Positions 7,266 through 14,810 of a stretch of DNA of 22,840 nucleotides are shown piece by piece; positions within the stretch are counted from its first letter, which is position 1; every line of letters begins with the position of its first letter. The DNA comes from Bacillota bacterium. GTDB taxonomy: Bacteria; Bacillota_A; Clostridia; Lachnospirales; Lachnospiraceae. The stretch spans positions 1 to 22,840 of the forward strand of contig JAEZSL010000249.1 in the NCBI GenBank assembly GCA_023443925.1, read 5' to 3'. Position numbers and translations under genes: made by a program. The notes under the pieces are model-generated. The model ran no database searches and was not told the origin of the DNA. It saw only the letters and a program-made list of their open reading frames with translations.

Positions 7266-7694
7266 ATGGGTAAGGTTAGGGCAGTATGTATCAGCGAAAA
7301 AAGAGGTACTCCAAAGATTGACATTAAGGAAGCCAGGCTTATAGAGGACTATGGTATCCAAAAAGATGCCCATGCAGGGAACTGGCACCGGCAGATCAGC
7401 CTTTTATCCTATGACAAGGTGGAAGCTTTCCGTCAAAAAGGTGCCCAGGTATCAGATGGGGCTTTTGGGGAGAATCTTCTGGTGGAAGGCATTGACTTTA
7501 AAACCCTGAAAACAGGTACCAGACTTTGCTGCAGTGATGTAATACTGGAAATGACCCAGATCGGTAAGGAATGTCATTCCCACTGCGAAATATATAAACA
7601 GATAGGGGATTGCATTATGCCAAGAGAAGGGGTGTTTGCCAGGGTAATAAAAGGCGGAATAATCAAAGTAGGAGATGATATGAATGTCATTTAA
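7266..7694 (+). CDS. Stand-alone MOSC domain protein
   Basis: A 142-residue protein made of a single MOSC domain (molybdenum cofactor sulfurase C-terminal type). Seen: AVCISEKRGTPKIDI at the start, the GIQKDAHAGNWHRQISLLS core (about residues 30-48), DGAFGENLLVEGIDF (about 64-78), and QIGKECHSHCEIY with Cys residues near 102 and 106; MOSC proteins use a conserved Cys in sulfur handling. Likely role: sulfur transfer to, or binding of, the Mo cofactor used by the Mo hydroxylase downstream, whose family needs a terminal sulfido or selenido ligand. GGAGG precedes the start. The gene overlaps moaB by 11 bp, so the two are translationally coupled. Confidence 0.88.
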   Translation: MGKVRAVCISEKRGTPKIDIKEARLIEDYGIQKDAHAGNWHRQISLLSYDKVEAFRQKGAQVSDGAFGENLLVEGIDFKTLKTGTRLCCSDVILEMTQIGKECHSHCEIYKQIGDCIMPREGVFARVIKGGIIKVGDDMNVI

Positions 7695-8193
7695 TCATAA
7701 TTTTCGTGTGGGAATTATAACTTCCAGTGATAAAGGCGCAACCGGGGAACGGGAAGATTTAAGCGGGGATGCAATAAGAGAACTGGTTGGCAATTGGGGA
7801 TATGAAGTGGCCAGCTATTGTCTCCTTCCGGATGAACAGGAGTTATTGGAGTTGGAAATGAAGCGGCTTGCGGATGAAGACCTCTGCGATCTGATACTGA
7901 CAACAGGGGGAACCGGCTTTTCTTTAAGGGATGTGACACCGGAGGCTACACTGGCAGTATCAGAGCGGATCGTACCTGGGATTCCGGAAGCGATCCGGGC
8001 CTACAGCCTAAGCCTTACAAAAAGGGCCATGTTAAGCCGTGGGACAGCCGGTATCCGAAAACAGGCTTTAATCGTAAATCTTCCGGGCAGTCCCAAGGCA
8101 GTTAAGGAAATTCTTGAATATATAGTAAGTGAACTGGAGCATGGACTTATGATATTAAAGGGACGGACCGGTGAGTGTGCCAGAAAGGAGTAA
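7684..8193 (+). CDS. MoaB/MogA-type molybdopterin adenylyltransferase
   Basis: A 169-residue MoCF-binding protein that adenylates molybdopterin before metal insertion. Seen: VGIITSSDKGATGEREDLSGDAI at the N terminus, LILTTGGTGFSLRDVTPEAT (about residues 70-89, the molybdopterin-binding TTGGTG loop) and RGTAGIRKQALIVNLPGSPKA (about 119-139), all standard for the family. It starts inside the end of the MOSC gene with GGAGATGAT upstream. Family boundaries between MoaB and MogA are blurred in Firmicutes, so no gene symbol is assigned. The XdhC-type gene begins 7 bp later. Confidence 0.92.
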   Translation: MSFNHNFRVGIITSSDKGATGEREDLSGDAIRELVGNWGYEVASYCLLPDEQELLELEMKRLADEDLCDLILTTGGTGFSLRDVTPEATLAVSERIVPGIPEAIRAYSLSLTKRAMLSRGTAGIRKQALIVNLPGSPKAVKEILEYIVSELEHGLMILKGRTGECARKE

Positions 8194-8200
8194 GATCCTT

Positions 8201-9412
8201 ATGAATCTGTACGGTGATATATTAGATGCTTTAAAAAATAATGAAAACCAGCTGGTTATAACCAGGCTTTCTTCCTCTGCCGGCAGCCTGGACCAGGATT
8301 TTAACCGGGTTAGAGTTACGGCGGCGAGTTTATTCCAATCAGCAGAAGAAGTTGGGGATACAGCCAAAGAGGAAGGCATTGAAGCATCTGATTCAGTTAA
8401 AGGTATTGGAGAAATTACCATAGATAAAGGCATTGAAGAATTTATTGAAGAAGTTACCATAGATAAAGACATTAATGCAGCTGCTATATATAATGATATT
8501 GACAAAACAATTATAAAGCCTGCTGCGCTGGAAGTACTTAAATCGGGTAAACCAAATATCTTTCCAGGTAAAGGGGAAGATACAATTCTCGTGGAACCTT
8601 TCTTTCTGGAAGAAAGGCTGATTATCCTTGGGGGAGGTCATATTGCACTGCCTTTGGCAGAGTTTGCCGCCAGAACCGGTTTTTTGGTTACGGTTGTGGA
8701 TGACCGTCCTTCTTTTGCAAACAAAGCCAGGTTTCCCTATGCGCAGCAGGTAATCTGCAATGGTTTTGACCGGGCCCTGGAACAGCTGAAGCTTACAGCA
8801 AATGACTACATTGTCATTATAACAAGGGGCCACAGACACGATACGGAATGTCTTAGGTTTATCTTAACACAGCCGGAAACCAGATATCTGGGTATGATCG
8901 GTTCCAGACGAAGGGTGGGAGCCGTTAAAGATATGCTGGCCGAAGAGGGCTTTGATAAAGCCCGGCTCGGCCGGATCTGTACTCCCATTGGGTTATCCAT
9001 CGGAGCTGTTACCCCGGAGGAAATCAGCATCTCCATTCTGGCAGAGCTTATCCGCCGGAAACGTCTGGAGATTAGTGAAAGCACTTATACAAACCGTTCG
9101 GATCTGGATATGAAAGTAATAGAATTTTTGGCAAATAGAGGCGATGAACCGTTGTGTATCGTAACTGTTATCCGTACCAAAGGCTCCGTTCCCAGAGGAG
9201 CAGGAGCAAAAATGCTGGTATATCCTACCGGGCAGGTTGCAGGAAGTATCGGAGGGGGCTGCAGTGAGGCAGAAGTAATACATAATGCCGTAAGTATGAT
9301 CGGGAGCCGTAAGTTTCAGATACAAACCATTGATATGACCGGTGATGTTGCTGAGTCAGAGGGAATGGTCTGCGGCGGTATTATGGAAGTGCTGTTAGAG
9401 GATGGTATTTGA
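8201..9412 (+). CDS. XdhC/CoxI-family Mo hydroxylase maturation factor, rearranged domains
   Basis: XdhC proteins bind Mo cofactor and help install its terminal sulfur or selenium ligand before insertion into xanthine dehydrogenase-type enzymes. In this 403-residue protein the order is unusual: a decayed XdhC/CoxI start (residues 1-45, LYGDILDALKNNENQLVITR), an acidic linker (about 46-105), a Rossmann XdhC_C domain (LIILGGGHIALPLAE at 140-154, GMIGSRRRVGAV at 231-242), then an intact CoxI domain at the C terminus with TKGSVPRGAGAKMLV (326-340), IGGGCSEAEVI (350-360) and Cys391-Gly-Gly. Thus the functional CoxI part follows the Rossmann domain. The linker carries a 39-nt duplication. A GTG at 8171 is in frame, but the ATG at 8201 has AAGGAG upstream and does not overlap moaB. 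Confidence 0.85.
   Translation: MNLYGDILDALKNNENQLVITRLSSSAGSLDQDFNRVRVTAASLFQSAEEVGDTAKEEGIEASDSVKGIGEITIDKGIEEFIEEVTIDKDINAAAIYNDIDKTIIKPAALEVLKSGKPNIFPGKGEDTILVEPFFLEERLIILGGGHIALPLAEFAARTGFLVTVVDDRPSFANKARFPYAQQVICNGFDRALEQLKLTANDYIVIITRGHRHDTECLRFILTQPETRYLGMIGSRRRVGAVKDMLAEEGFDKARLGRICTPIGLSIGAVTPEEISISILAELIRRKRLEISESTYTNRSDLDMKVIEFLANRGDEPLCIVTVIRTKGSVPRGAGAKMLVYPTGQVAGSIGGGCSEAEVIHNAVSMIGSRKFQIQTIDMTGDVAESEGMVCGGIMEVLLEDGI
8414..8468 (+). repeat. 39-nt in-frame direct repeat in the XdhC linker
   Basis: TTACCATAGATAAAG occurs at 8415-8429 and again at 8454-8468, exactly 39 bases (13 codons) apart. It gives the protein repeat EITIDKGI / EVTIDKDI. It lies only in the acidic linker and is an expansion within the gene. 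Confidence 0.8.
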
Positions 9413-9494
9413 GATTCCATTATACAGGCTGGTGTCCTGCCTGGCTTCGATCTATTTGGGAAGGGTTTGATATCTGGCAGGCAGAAAAAAACAT

Positions 9495-9523
9495 TTGACT
9501 TTTAGAAATCAGGATGGTAAACT
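9495..9523 (+). promoter_or_regulatory. Candidate promoter for the mocA-hyuA-ssnA block
   Basis: TTGACT (9495-9500) lies 17 bases before TAAACT (9518-9523), in the largest gap (263 bp) inside the cluster. A second possible promoter lies at 9601-9628 (TTGATC, 16-base spacer, TATGAT) and overlaps a dyad. Confidence 0.35.
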
Positions 9524-9556
9524 ACTTACAATAAATTTTACTCACAGGCGAGATAT

Positions 9557-9570
9557 ATTACAATTGTAAT
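9557..9570. promoter_or_regulatory. Perfect 14-bp palindrome ATTACAATTGTAAT
   Basis: A gapless perfect palindrome downstream of the candidate promoter at 9495-9523 and upstream of the mocA-like gene. Its form suits a regulator site. It resembles none that I can name with confidence. Confidence 0.35.
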
Positions 9571-9596
9571 GTATTTCGTTTTTTTTATATTATTTT

Positions 9597-9628
9597 TTGA
9601 TTGATTGATCAATAAAATATGATATGAT
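9597..9628. promoter_or_regulatory. TTGAT-TG-ATCAA dyad overlapping a promoter-like element
   Basis: TTGATTGATCAA (9601-9612) is an inverted repeat of TTGAT and ATCAA around TG. It covers the -35 region of a TTGATC-N16-TATGAT promoter-like element (-10 at 9623-9628). Related dyads occur upstream of the BMP gene near 21673 and 22038. TetR-family repressors often use sites of this kind. Confidence 0.35.
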
Positions 9629-9675
9629 TAAGGCGGTTGGAGTCCACGACTGTTTTGTTACCGGGAGGGATGAGT

Positions 9676-10260
9676 TTGGATACGGATGCCGTGATACTGG
9701 CAGGTGGGTATTCTAAAAGAGCCAAGACTTTTAAAATGGAACTGGAACTGGAGGGTAAACCTGTACTGCAGCATGTAATCAATGTTTTTTTACCTATATG
9801 CACCCATGTTATTGTTGTTGGTGGATATCAGATTGAAAGACTTTATCCCCTGGTAGAAGCATATGGGGAAAAAGTATCGGTTGTATATAATGCAGATTAT
9901 CCGAAAGGAATGTTTACCTCCATAAAAAAAGGGATCGCCGAAGTGACCGGTTCCCGGTTTTTCCTGACGCCGGGGGACTATCCGCTGCTTACTTTAAATA
10001 CCTGCAGAAGGCTGTTAGAATACGGAGAGCAGATTGTAAAACCGGTATATGGGGGAAGAGGAGGCCATCCCATATTGCTGCCGTCTGGCTGCATCAAAGA
10101 TATTCTGGAGGAGGAAGACGGTTCCAGTTTAAGAAACTATCTGGATAAACAGCAGGTAATAAGGGTCATAACGGAAGATGAGGGTATTTTGTACGATATT
10201 GATACCCTTACGGATTATGAAAAGGTCAGACAGTTAATGAAAAGGAAATACCAGGAATAA
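9676..10260 (+). CDS. MocA/YgfJ-type molybdenum cofactor nucleotidyltransferase
   Basis: A 194-residue NTP transferase of the MobA-like fold, in the group that cytidylates Mo cofactor for hydroxylases of the xanthine dehydrogenase family. Seen: DAVILAGGYSKRAKTFKME (residues 4-22), the nucleotide-binding loop, where the usual RMG-x-x-K is RAKTFK; VIVVGGYQIERL; FLTPGDYPLL (the GDxP metal-binding motif); GRGGHPILLP; and DIDTLTDYEKV at the C terminus. Start: the ATG at 9670 overlaps the Shine-Dalgarno, whereas TTG at 9676 has GGGAGGG at ideal spacing, so TTG is chosen. It opens the catabolic block and is followed after 92 bp by hyuA. Confidence 0.85.
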   Translation: MDTDAVILAGGYSKRAKTFKMELELEGKPVLQHVINVFLPICTHVIVVGGYQIERLYPLVEAYGEKVSVVYNADYPKGMFTSIKKGIAEVTGSRFFLTPGDYPLLTLNTCRRLLEYGEQIVKPVYGGRGGHPILLPSGCIKDILEEEDGSSLRNYLDKQQVIRVITEDEGILYDIDTLTDYEKVRQLMKRKYQE

Positions 10261-10352
10261 AATCATATAACAGGCTTATATTTCGGTAAGATGTTTTTAA
10301 AAGCTGTAAAAAACAGTATTACAAATTCGGTACAAGATGGGAGTGGTCACAG

Positions 10353-11648
10353 ATGGATTCAGGGATTTTAAACGGAAGGATCTATATTGACGGAGCATTG
10401 CACAATGAAAATATCTACATAAAAGATGGCAGGATATGTGCCGTAACCCAGGCTTTCTTACCCTGCAGAAAGGAATATGATGCAGACGGCAGAATGGTAT
10501 TGCCGGGTTTTGTGGACCCACATGTACACTTCCAGCTGACGGTGGGGAGCAATACATCCAAAGATGATTTTTATTCCGGATCTGTACAGGGGGCGTTGGG
10601 AGGTGTTACTACCTATCTGGATTTTCTGGATCCCATAAAACAGGCCAGCCAGCTGGAACAGGCTTTCATCCACCGGAAGAAGCTGGCTGTTATGAGTGCT
10701 GTGGATTACGGCTTTCACGCCACCATTGCAAACCCATCCGATCCGGCGGAAACGGTTATGGAAGCAGGCTTAAGCCTGGGTATCCCATCGATAAAACTAT
10801 TTACTACCTACTCCAACACAGACCGCAGAACCTATGACGGGTACATTGATTCCCTGCTTAAAGGGTCCAGGGACTTAAAATGCCGCATCCTGATTCATGC
10901 GGAAAATGACCATCTGGTAAGCACGGCTGACAACATACCGGTGAAAGACCATGAAAAATCCAGACCTGTTCTCAGCGAAAGAACAGAAATCCTTAAACTG
11001 GCGGAAATGGCGAAGGAGCGGGATGGATTGCTGTATATCGTCCATGTCAGTGCGGGAAGCTCCGTTAAGCTGCTTTCAGATAATTACGCAGAAGAATTGA
11101 AGAAACATACTATTATTCTGGAAAGCTGTCCCCATTACTTCCTGTTTAACAGTGAAATTTACGAAAGGGAAGATGGCTACCGGTATACTATGACGCCCCC
11201 TTTACGGGAAGAAAAGGAAAGGCTTCTGCTAAACCGTTATATAAATCATATCAGTGTAATTGGTACGGATCACTGCCCCTTTAATACCGCATTAAAAAAG
11301 GCTTCCTATACCGGTCAGATACCAATGGGAGTCGGTGGGATACGGTATTCCTTCTCCAATATGTTTACGGAGAACGGAATCTCTGTAATTCCTAAGTTTA
11401 CAAAAGCCCCGGCAAAAGCTTATGGCCTGTATCCAAGAAAGGGTTCTCTGCTGCCCGGAGCGGACGGCGATGTAGTAATCTTTGATGACCGGGCGGAAAC
11501 TGAAGTTACAGATACAGAATCTATCTATCATAAAAGAAAAACCAAGGGACAGGTACAGGATGTATTCCTGCGTGGCAGACAGATTGTGGAGAATGGAGTT
11601 TTCCTGGGCAGCCAGGGAGAATATGTCAGCCGGAAACTAGATCTATAA
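10353..11648 (+). CDS. hyuA: HyuA-type hydantoinase / dihydropyrimidinase
   Basis: Cyclic amidase of the amidohydrolase superfamily that hydrolyses five- or six-membered ureide rings. In this kind of cluster it is thought to open a reduced purine-derived ring. 431 residues. The binuclear zinc site is complete: DPHVHF (His57, His59), SIKLFTTY with Lys148 (to be carboxylated), ILIHAEN (His182), YIVHVSAGS (His231) and VIGTDHCPF (Asp306). The start has GGGAGTGG upstream. It is the E. coli HyuA/D-phenylhydantoinase homologue by context (beside ssnA, ygfK, ygeX and ygeY). The precise substrate cannot be read from sequence. Confidence 0.9.
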   Translation: MDSGILNGRIYIDGALHNENIYIKDGRICAVTQAFLPCRKEYDADGRMVLPGFVDPHVHFQLTVGSNTSKDDFYSGSVQGALGGVTTYLDFLDPIKQASQLEQAFIHRKKLAVMSAVDYGFHATIANPSDPAETVMEAGLSLGIPSIKLFTTYSNTDRRTYDGYIDSLLKGSRDLKCRILIHAENDHLVSTADNIPVKDHEKSRPVLSERTEILKLAEMAKERDGLLYIVHVSAGSSVKLLSDNYAEELKKHTIILESCPHYFLFNSEIYEREDGYRYTMTPPLREEKERLLLNRYINHISVIGTDHCPFNTALKKASYTGQIPMGVGGIRYSFSNMFTENGISVIPKFTKAPAKAYGLYPRKGSLLPGADGDVVIFDDRAETEVTDTESIYHKRKTKGQVQDVFLRGRQIVENGVFLGSQGEYVSRKLDL

Positions 11649-11688
11649 GCATAATAAACTAACGGCTATTTACAGGGGAGGGAAAGGT

Positions 11689-13023
11689 ATGCTCTTAATT
11701 GGAAACGGAACCGTAGTCACCAGAGATGCGGATAATACTTATATCCGAAACGGTGCGGTTTGTATCAAAGACCAGTTTATCAACGATATCGGGACCTTAA
11801 AGAATCTGAGAGAGAAGTATAAAGAAGCAGATTTTATAGATGCCCGGGGCGGAATTATTATGCCGGGATTTATCAATACTCATAATCATTTTTACAGTAC
11901 CTTTGCCAGGGGAATGTCCATTCCGGGCAATCATCCTTCGGATTTTCTTGAAATACTGGAAGGCACCTGGTGGAAGCTGGATCGAAAGCTTACGCTAAGG
12001 CAGGTTAAATTAAGTGCCGCAGCCGCTTTTCTGGATTGTATCCGAAACGGGGTTACCACAGTTTTTGATCATCATGCCAGTTTTGGCAGCATAACGGGAA
12101 GTCTGTTTCAGATTGCCGATGCAGCCAAGGAGACGGGGGTCCGGGCCTGCCTGTGCTACGAAATATCAGACCGGGACGGTAAAGAAAAAATGCTGGAATC
12201 CGTAAAGGAAAATGCCGGGTTTATAAAAGCCTGCGGTAAGGACAGCACCGGCCTGTTAAAAGCCATGACGGGAATGCATGCATCCTTTACCTTAAGTGAT
12301 GCAACCCTGGATTACTGTCTGGAACAGGGGATGGATAAGAACGGTTTTCATATCCATACGGCAGAGGGGCTATCCGATGCCGTCCACTGTAAAAATAACT
12401 ACCGTATGTCCATCGTTGAAAGACTTCATAATAAAGGAATACTGGGAGAGAAAACCATTGCGGCACATTGTGTCCATATCAGTGAACGGGATATGGATTT
12501 ATTAAAAGAAACGGATACCTGCGTGGTTCACAATCCGGAATCCAATATGGGCAATGCGGTAGGATGTCCGGATGTACAAACCATGTATAATAAAGGAATT
12601 CTTCTGGGCCTTGGAACGGACGGTTATACCAATGATATGCTGGAATCCATGAAAGTGGCAAACCTGCTTTTAAAACATAACAGCCGGAATCCTTCTGCCG
12701 CCTGGGGTGAGATACCGGATATGATTTTTGGAAATAACCGAAAAATTGCTGCCAGACACTTTGAAACTCCTGTGGGAATTCTGGAAAAAGGTGCCCTTGG
12801 CGATGTGATTATAGCCGCATATAATCCCTTTACGCCTATGAATGAAGATAATATAAATAGCCACATTCTCTTTGGGATGAATGGAAAAAATACGATTACT
12901 ACCATTATAAACGGAAAACTTCTCATGAAGGACCGGCAGATTCTCTGTATGGATGAGGAAGAACTTTTAGGCTGCTGCCAACCTGAAGCGAATAAGCTCT
13001 GGAAAGATTTGTACAGATCATAA
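11689..13023 (+). CDS. ssnA: SsnA-type putative aminohydrolase
   Basis: A 444-residue member of the SsnA family in the amidohydrolase superfamily, related to chlorohydrolases and guanine deaminase. Seen: MPGFINTHNHFYSTFARGM with metal-binding His65 and His67, IHTAEGLSDAVHC, IAAHCVHISERD, VVHNPESNMGNAVGCPD and LGLGTDGYTNDMLESMK. In purine clusters SsnA is expected to hydrolyse a ring C-N bond of an oxopurine-derived intermediate. Its place between hyuA and ygfK is the same gene company as in E. coli. GGGGAGGG precedes the ATG. Confidence 0.92.
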   Translation: MLLIGNGTVVTRDADNTYIRNGAVCIKDQFINDIGTLKNLREKYKEADFIDARGGIIMPGFINTHNHFYSTFARGMSIPGNHPSDFLEILEGTWWKLDRKLTLRQVKLSAAAAFLDCIRNGVTTVFDHHASFGSITGSLFQIADAAKETGVRACLCYEISDRDGKEKMLESVKENAGFIKACGKDSTGLLKAMTGMHASFTLSDATLDYCLEQGMDKNGFHIHTAEGLSDAVHCKNNYRMSIVERLHNKGILGEKTIAAHCVHISERDMDLLKETDTCVVHNPESNMGNAVGCPDVQTMYNKGILLGLGTDGYTNDMLESMKVANLLLKHNSRNPSAAWGEIPDMIFGNNRKIAARHFETPVGILEKGALGDVIIAAYNPFTPMNEDNINSHILFGMNGKNTITTIINGKLLMKDRQILCMDEEELLGCCQPEANKLWKDLYRS

Positions 13024-13068
13024 GGATCTTATGGTTTAGTCAATGGTAATTAGAAGGGAAGAAAATAT

Positions 13069-14739
13069 ATGGGTGACAAAATGAGACCGGTACCATTTCA
13101 GGAGCTATTAAAGCAGGCAGTAGATGAATATAGAGAGAAGGGATCTTTCTTTTACGTACCGGTGATACCGGTGGACTTAAAGATTCCAAAAGTGAGACTG
13201 TGCGGCAGGCAGGTGGAAACACCCATTGGACCGGCGGCGGGTCCTCATACCCAGCTGGCACAGAATATAGTCGCGGCTTATGCGGCCGGAGCCAGGTACT
13301 TTGAATTAAAGACGGTCCAGGTACTGGAAGGAGACAGCTTAGGCCTTATAAAGCCTTGTATTTATGTTAAAGATGAAGCTTATAATACGGAATGGTCCAC
13401 AGAATTAACGGTTAAGGAAGCCCTGAAGGAATATGTGAAGGCCTGGTATCTGCTAAAACTCCTGTCAGAAGAATTTAAGCTGGGGGATACGGATGGCTTT
13501 GCCTTTAATATGAGCGTCGGCTACGATCTGAAAGGCATCCGTTCCGAAAAAATTGATAATTTCATAGAAAGTATGAAGAATGCAGCCGGTACGGAGATAT
13601 TTAAGGAATGTAAACGGATTACGTTAGAGCATATGGACTGGTTTGAAGCAGTTACAGAAAATTATGTTAGAAATATAGACCCTCATATCAGCAATACGGT
13701 GTCTCTTTCTACCATGCACGGCTGCCCGCCGGAGGAAATTGAAGCCATTACGACCTACCTGCTTACGGAAAAACAGCTAAATACTTATTTGAAGTGTAAT
13801 CCGACCCTTCTTGGTGCTGCGCAGGTCAGAAAGATCCTGAATGATACGGGCTATGGCTATGTAACCTTTGATAATGAAATATTTGAACATGACATATCCT
13901 ATGAAGCAGCAGCAGAACTGATAAAGCGTCTGCAGCTTAAGGCGGAAGCCAACCAACTGGAATTTGGTGTAAAGCTTACAAATACCTTTCCGGTTAAGAT
14001 CAGAAATGGGGAACTTGCCGGAGACAACATGTATATGTCAGGTTCTGCACTATATCCGCTTACCATCGGAGTTGCGGCAAAATTGAGCGAAGCACTTCAG
14101 GGGAAACTCTACATATCCTACTCAGGGGGAGCCGATACCGGCAACATCGCTGCCATTTGTGAAACCGGAATCTGTCCCGTTACCGTATCGACTTTCCTGC
14201 TAAAGGCAGGGGGGTATAAAAATCTTACCAGGTTAAATCACTCCCTGGCAGCCGGAGACATAAAGCCGGATCGTCTTATCCGTACAGATAAGCTTTTGGA
14301 ACTGGCAGAGAGGGCGGTTCAAGATAAAAACTATCATAAGCCTTTGGAGCGCAGTCAAAAATCCCGGCAGCAGGAGTATTCCTATTTTTGTTCAAAATGC
14401 AGGAACTGCGTGGATGTATGTCCCAACAGAGCCAATGTCCGGTATGAATGGAAGAGCAAGAAATACACGATCCATCAGGACAGTTTGTGTAATGAATGCG
14501 GAAACTGTTCATGCTTTTGCATCTTGGGTCATGATCCATATAAAGAAAAATTCACCATATTCTCTCAAAAAAGTGATTTTACGGAGAGTCAGAATGACGG
14601 GATTTACCTGGAGGGAGAAAACCTGTTGCTGCGGGTGGACGGTACAATGCATGATGAAAACCGGGACGGATTGATTCATATACCGGAAGAGACTTTAGAT
14701 TTTATATATTATTATAAGAAGGCTCAGGAAGAATTTTAG
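13069..14739 (+). CDS. ygfK: Short YgfK-type oxidoreductase (DHOD-like plus ferredoxin domains only)
   Basis: E. coli YgfK has about 1030 residues: a dihydroorotate dehydrogenase-like N-terminal part, a glutamate synthase-like FAD/NAD(P)H module, and a C-terminal two-cluster ferredoxin part. This 556-residue protein begins like it (MGDKMRPVPFQELL, TPIGPAAGPHTQLAQNI, YFELKTVQVL, NTEWSTELT, FNMSVGY, LSTMHGCPPEEIEAI, NPTLLGAAQVR, GVKLTNT, ISYSGGA) and ends like it (Cys441/444/447/451 in CSKCRNCVDVCPNRANV and Cys474/477/480/484 in CNECGNCSCFC). The entire middle FAD/NAD(P)H module is missing: the joint lies around residues 425-440. The likely role is ring reduction in the purine pathway, with electrons brought by a separate partner. 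Start matches the family's MGD-MRP start. Confidence 0.88.
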   Translation: MGDKMRPVPFQELLKQAVDEYREKGSFFYVPVIPVDLKIPKVRLCGRQVETPIGPAAGPHTQLAQNIVAAYAAGARYFELKTVQVLEGDSLGLIKPCIYVKDEAYNTEWSTELTVKEALKEYVKAWYLLKLLSEEFKLGDTDGFAFNMSVGYDLKGIRSEKIDNFIESMKNAAGTEIFKECKRITLEHMDWFEAVTENYVRNIDPHISNTVSLSTMHGCPPEEIEAITTYLLTEKQLNTYLKCNPTLLGAAQVRKILNDTGYGYVTFDNEIFEHDISYEAAAELIKRLQLKAEANQLEFGVKLTNTFPVKIRNGELAGDNMYMSGSALYPLTIGVAAKLSEALQGKLYISYSGGADTGNIAAICETGICPVTVSTFLLKAGGYKNLTRLNHSLAAGDIKPDRLIRTDKLLELAERAVQDKNYHKPLERSQKSRQQEYSYFCSKCRNCVDVCPNRANVRYEWKSKKYTIHQDSLCNECGNCSCFCILGHDPYKEKFTIFSQKSDFTESQNDGIYLEGENLLLRVDGTMHDENRDGLIHIPEETLDFIYYYKKAQEEF

Positions 14740-14770
14740 AAGCAGTAATAAGAAAGTTCAGGAAGAATTT
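14714..14770 (+). repeat. 23-bp direct repeat duplicating the 3' end of ygfK
   Basis: The 23 bp at 14714-14736, which encode the last residues of YgfK, recur at 14748-14770 with two mismatches, 34 bp further on and just after the stop codon. This is a partial tandem duplication in the ygfK-ygeX gap. Confidence 0.75.
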
Positions 14771-14810
14771 CCGTAAATTCTGTGATTATCTAAGACAAGG
14801 AGGAAAAACA

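Noticed and set aside
9437..9484. Inverted repeat CTGCCTG / CAGGCAG after the XdhC gene, considered as a terminator.
   Set aside because: The loop is 34 nt and the stem is followed by A residues, not T, so it is not a + strand terminator; possibly a weak structure only.
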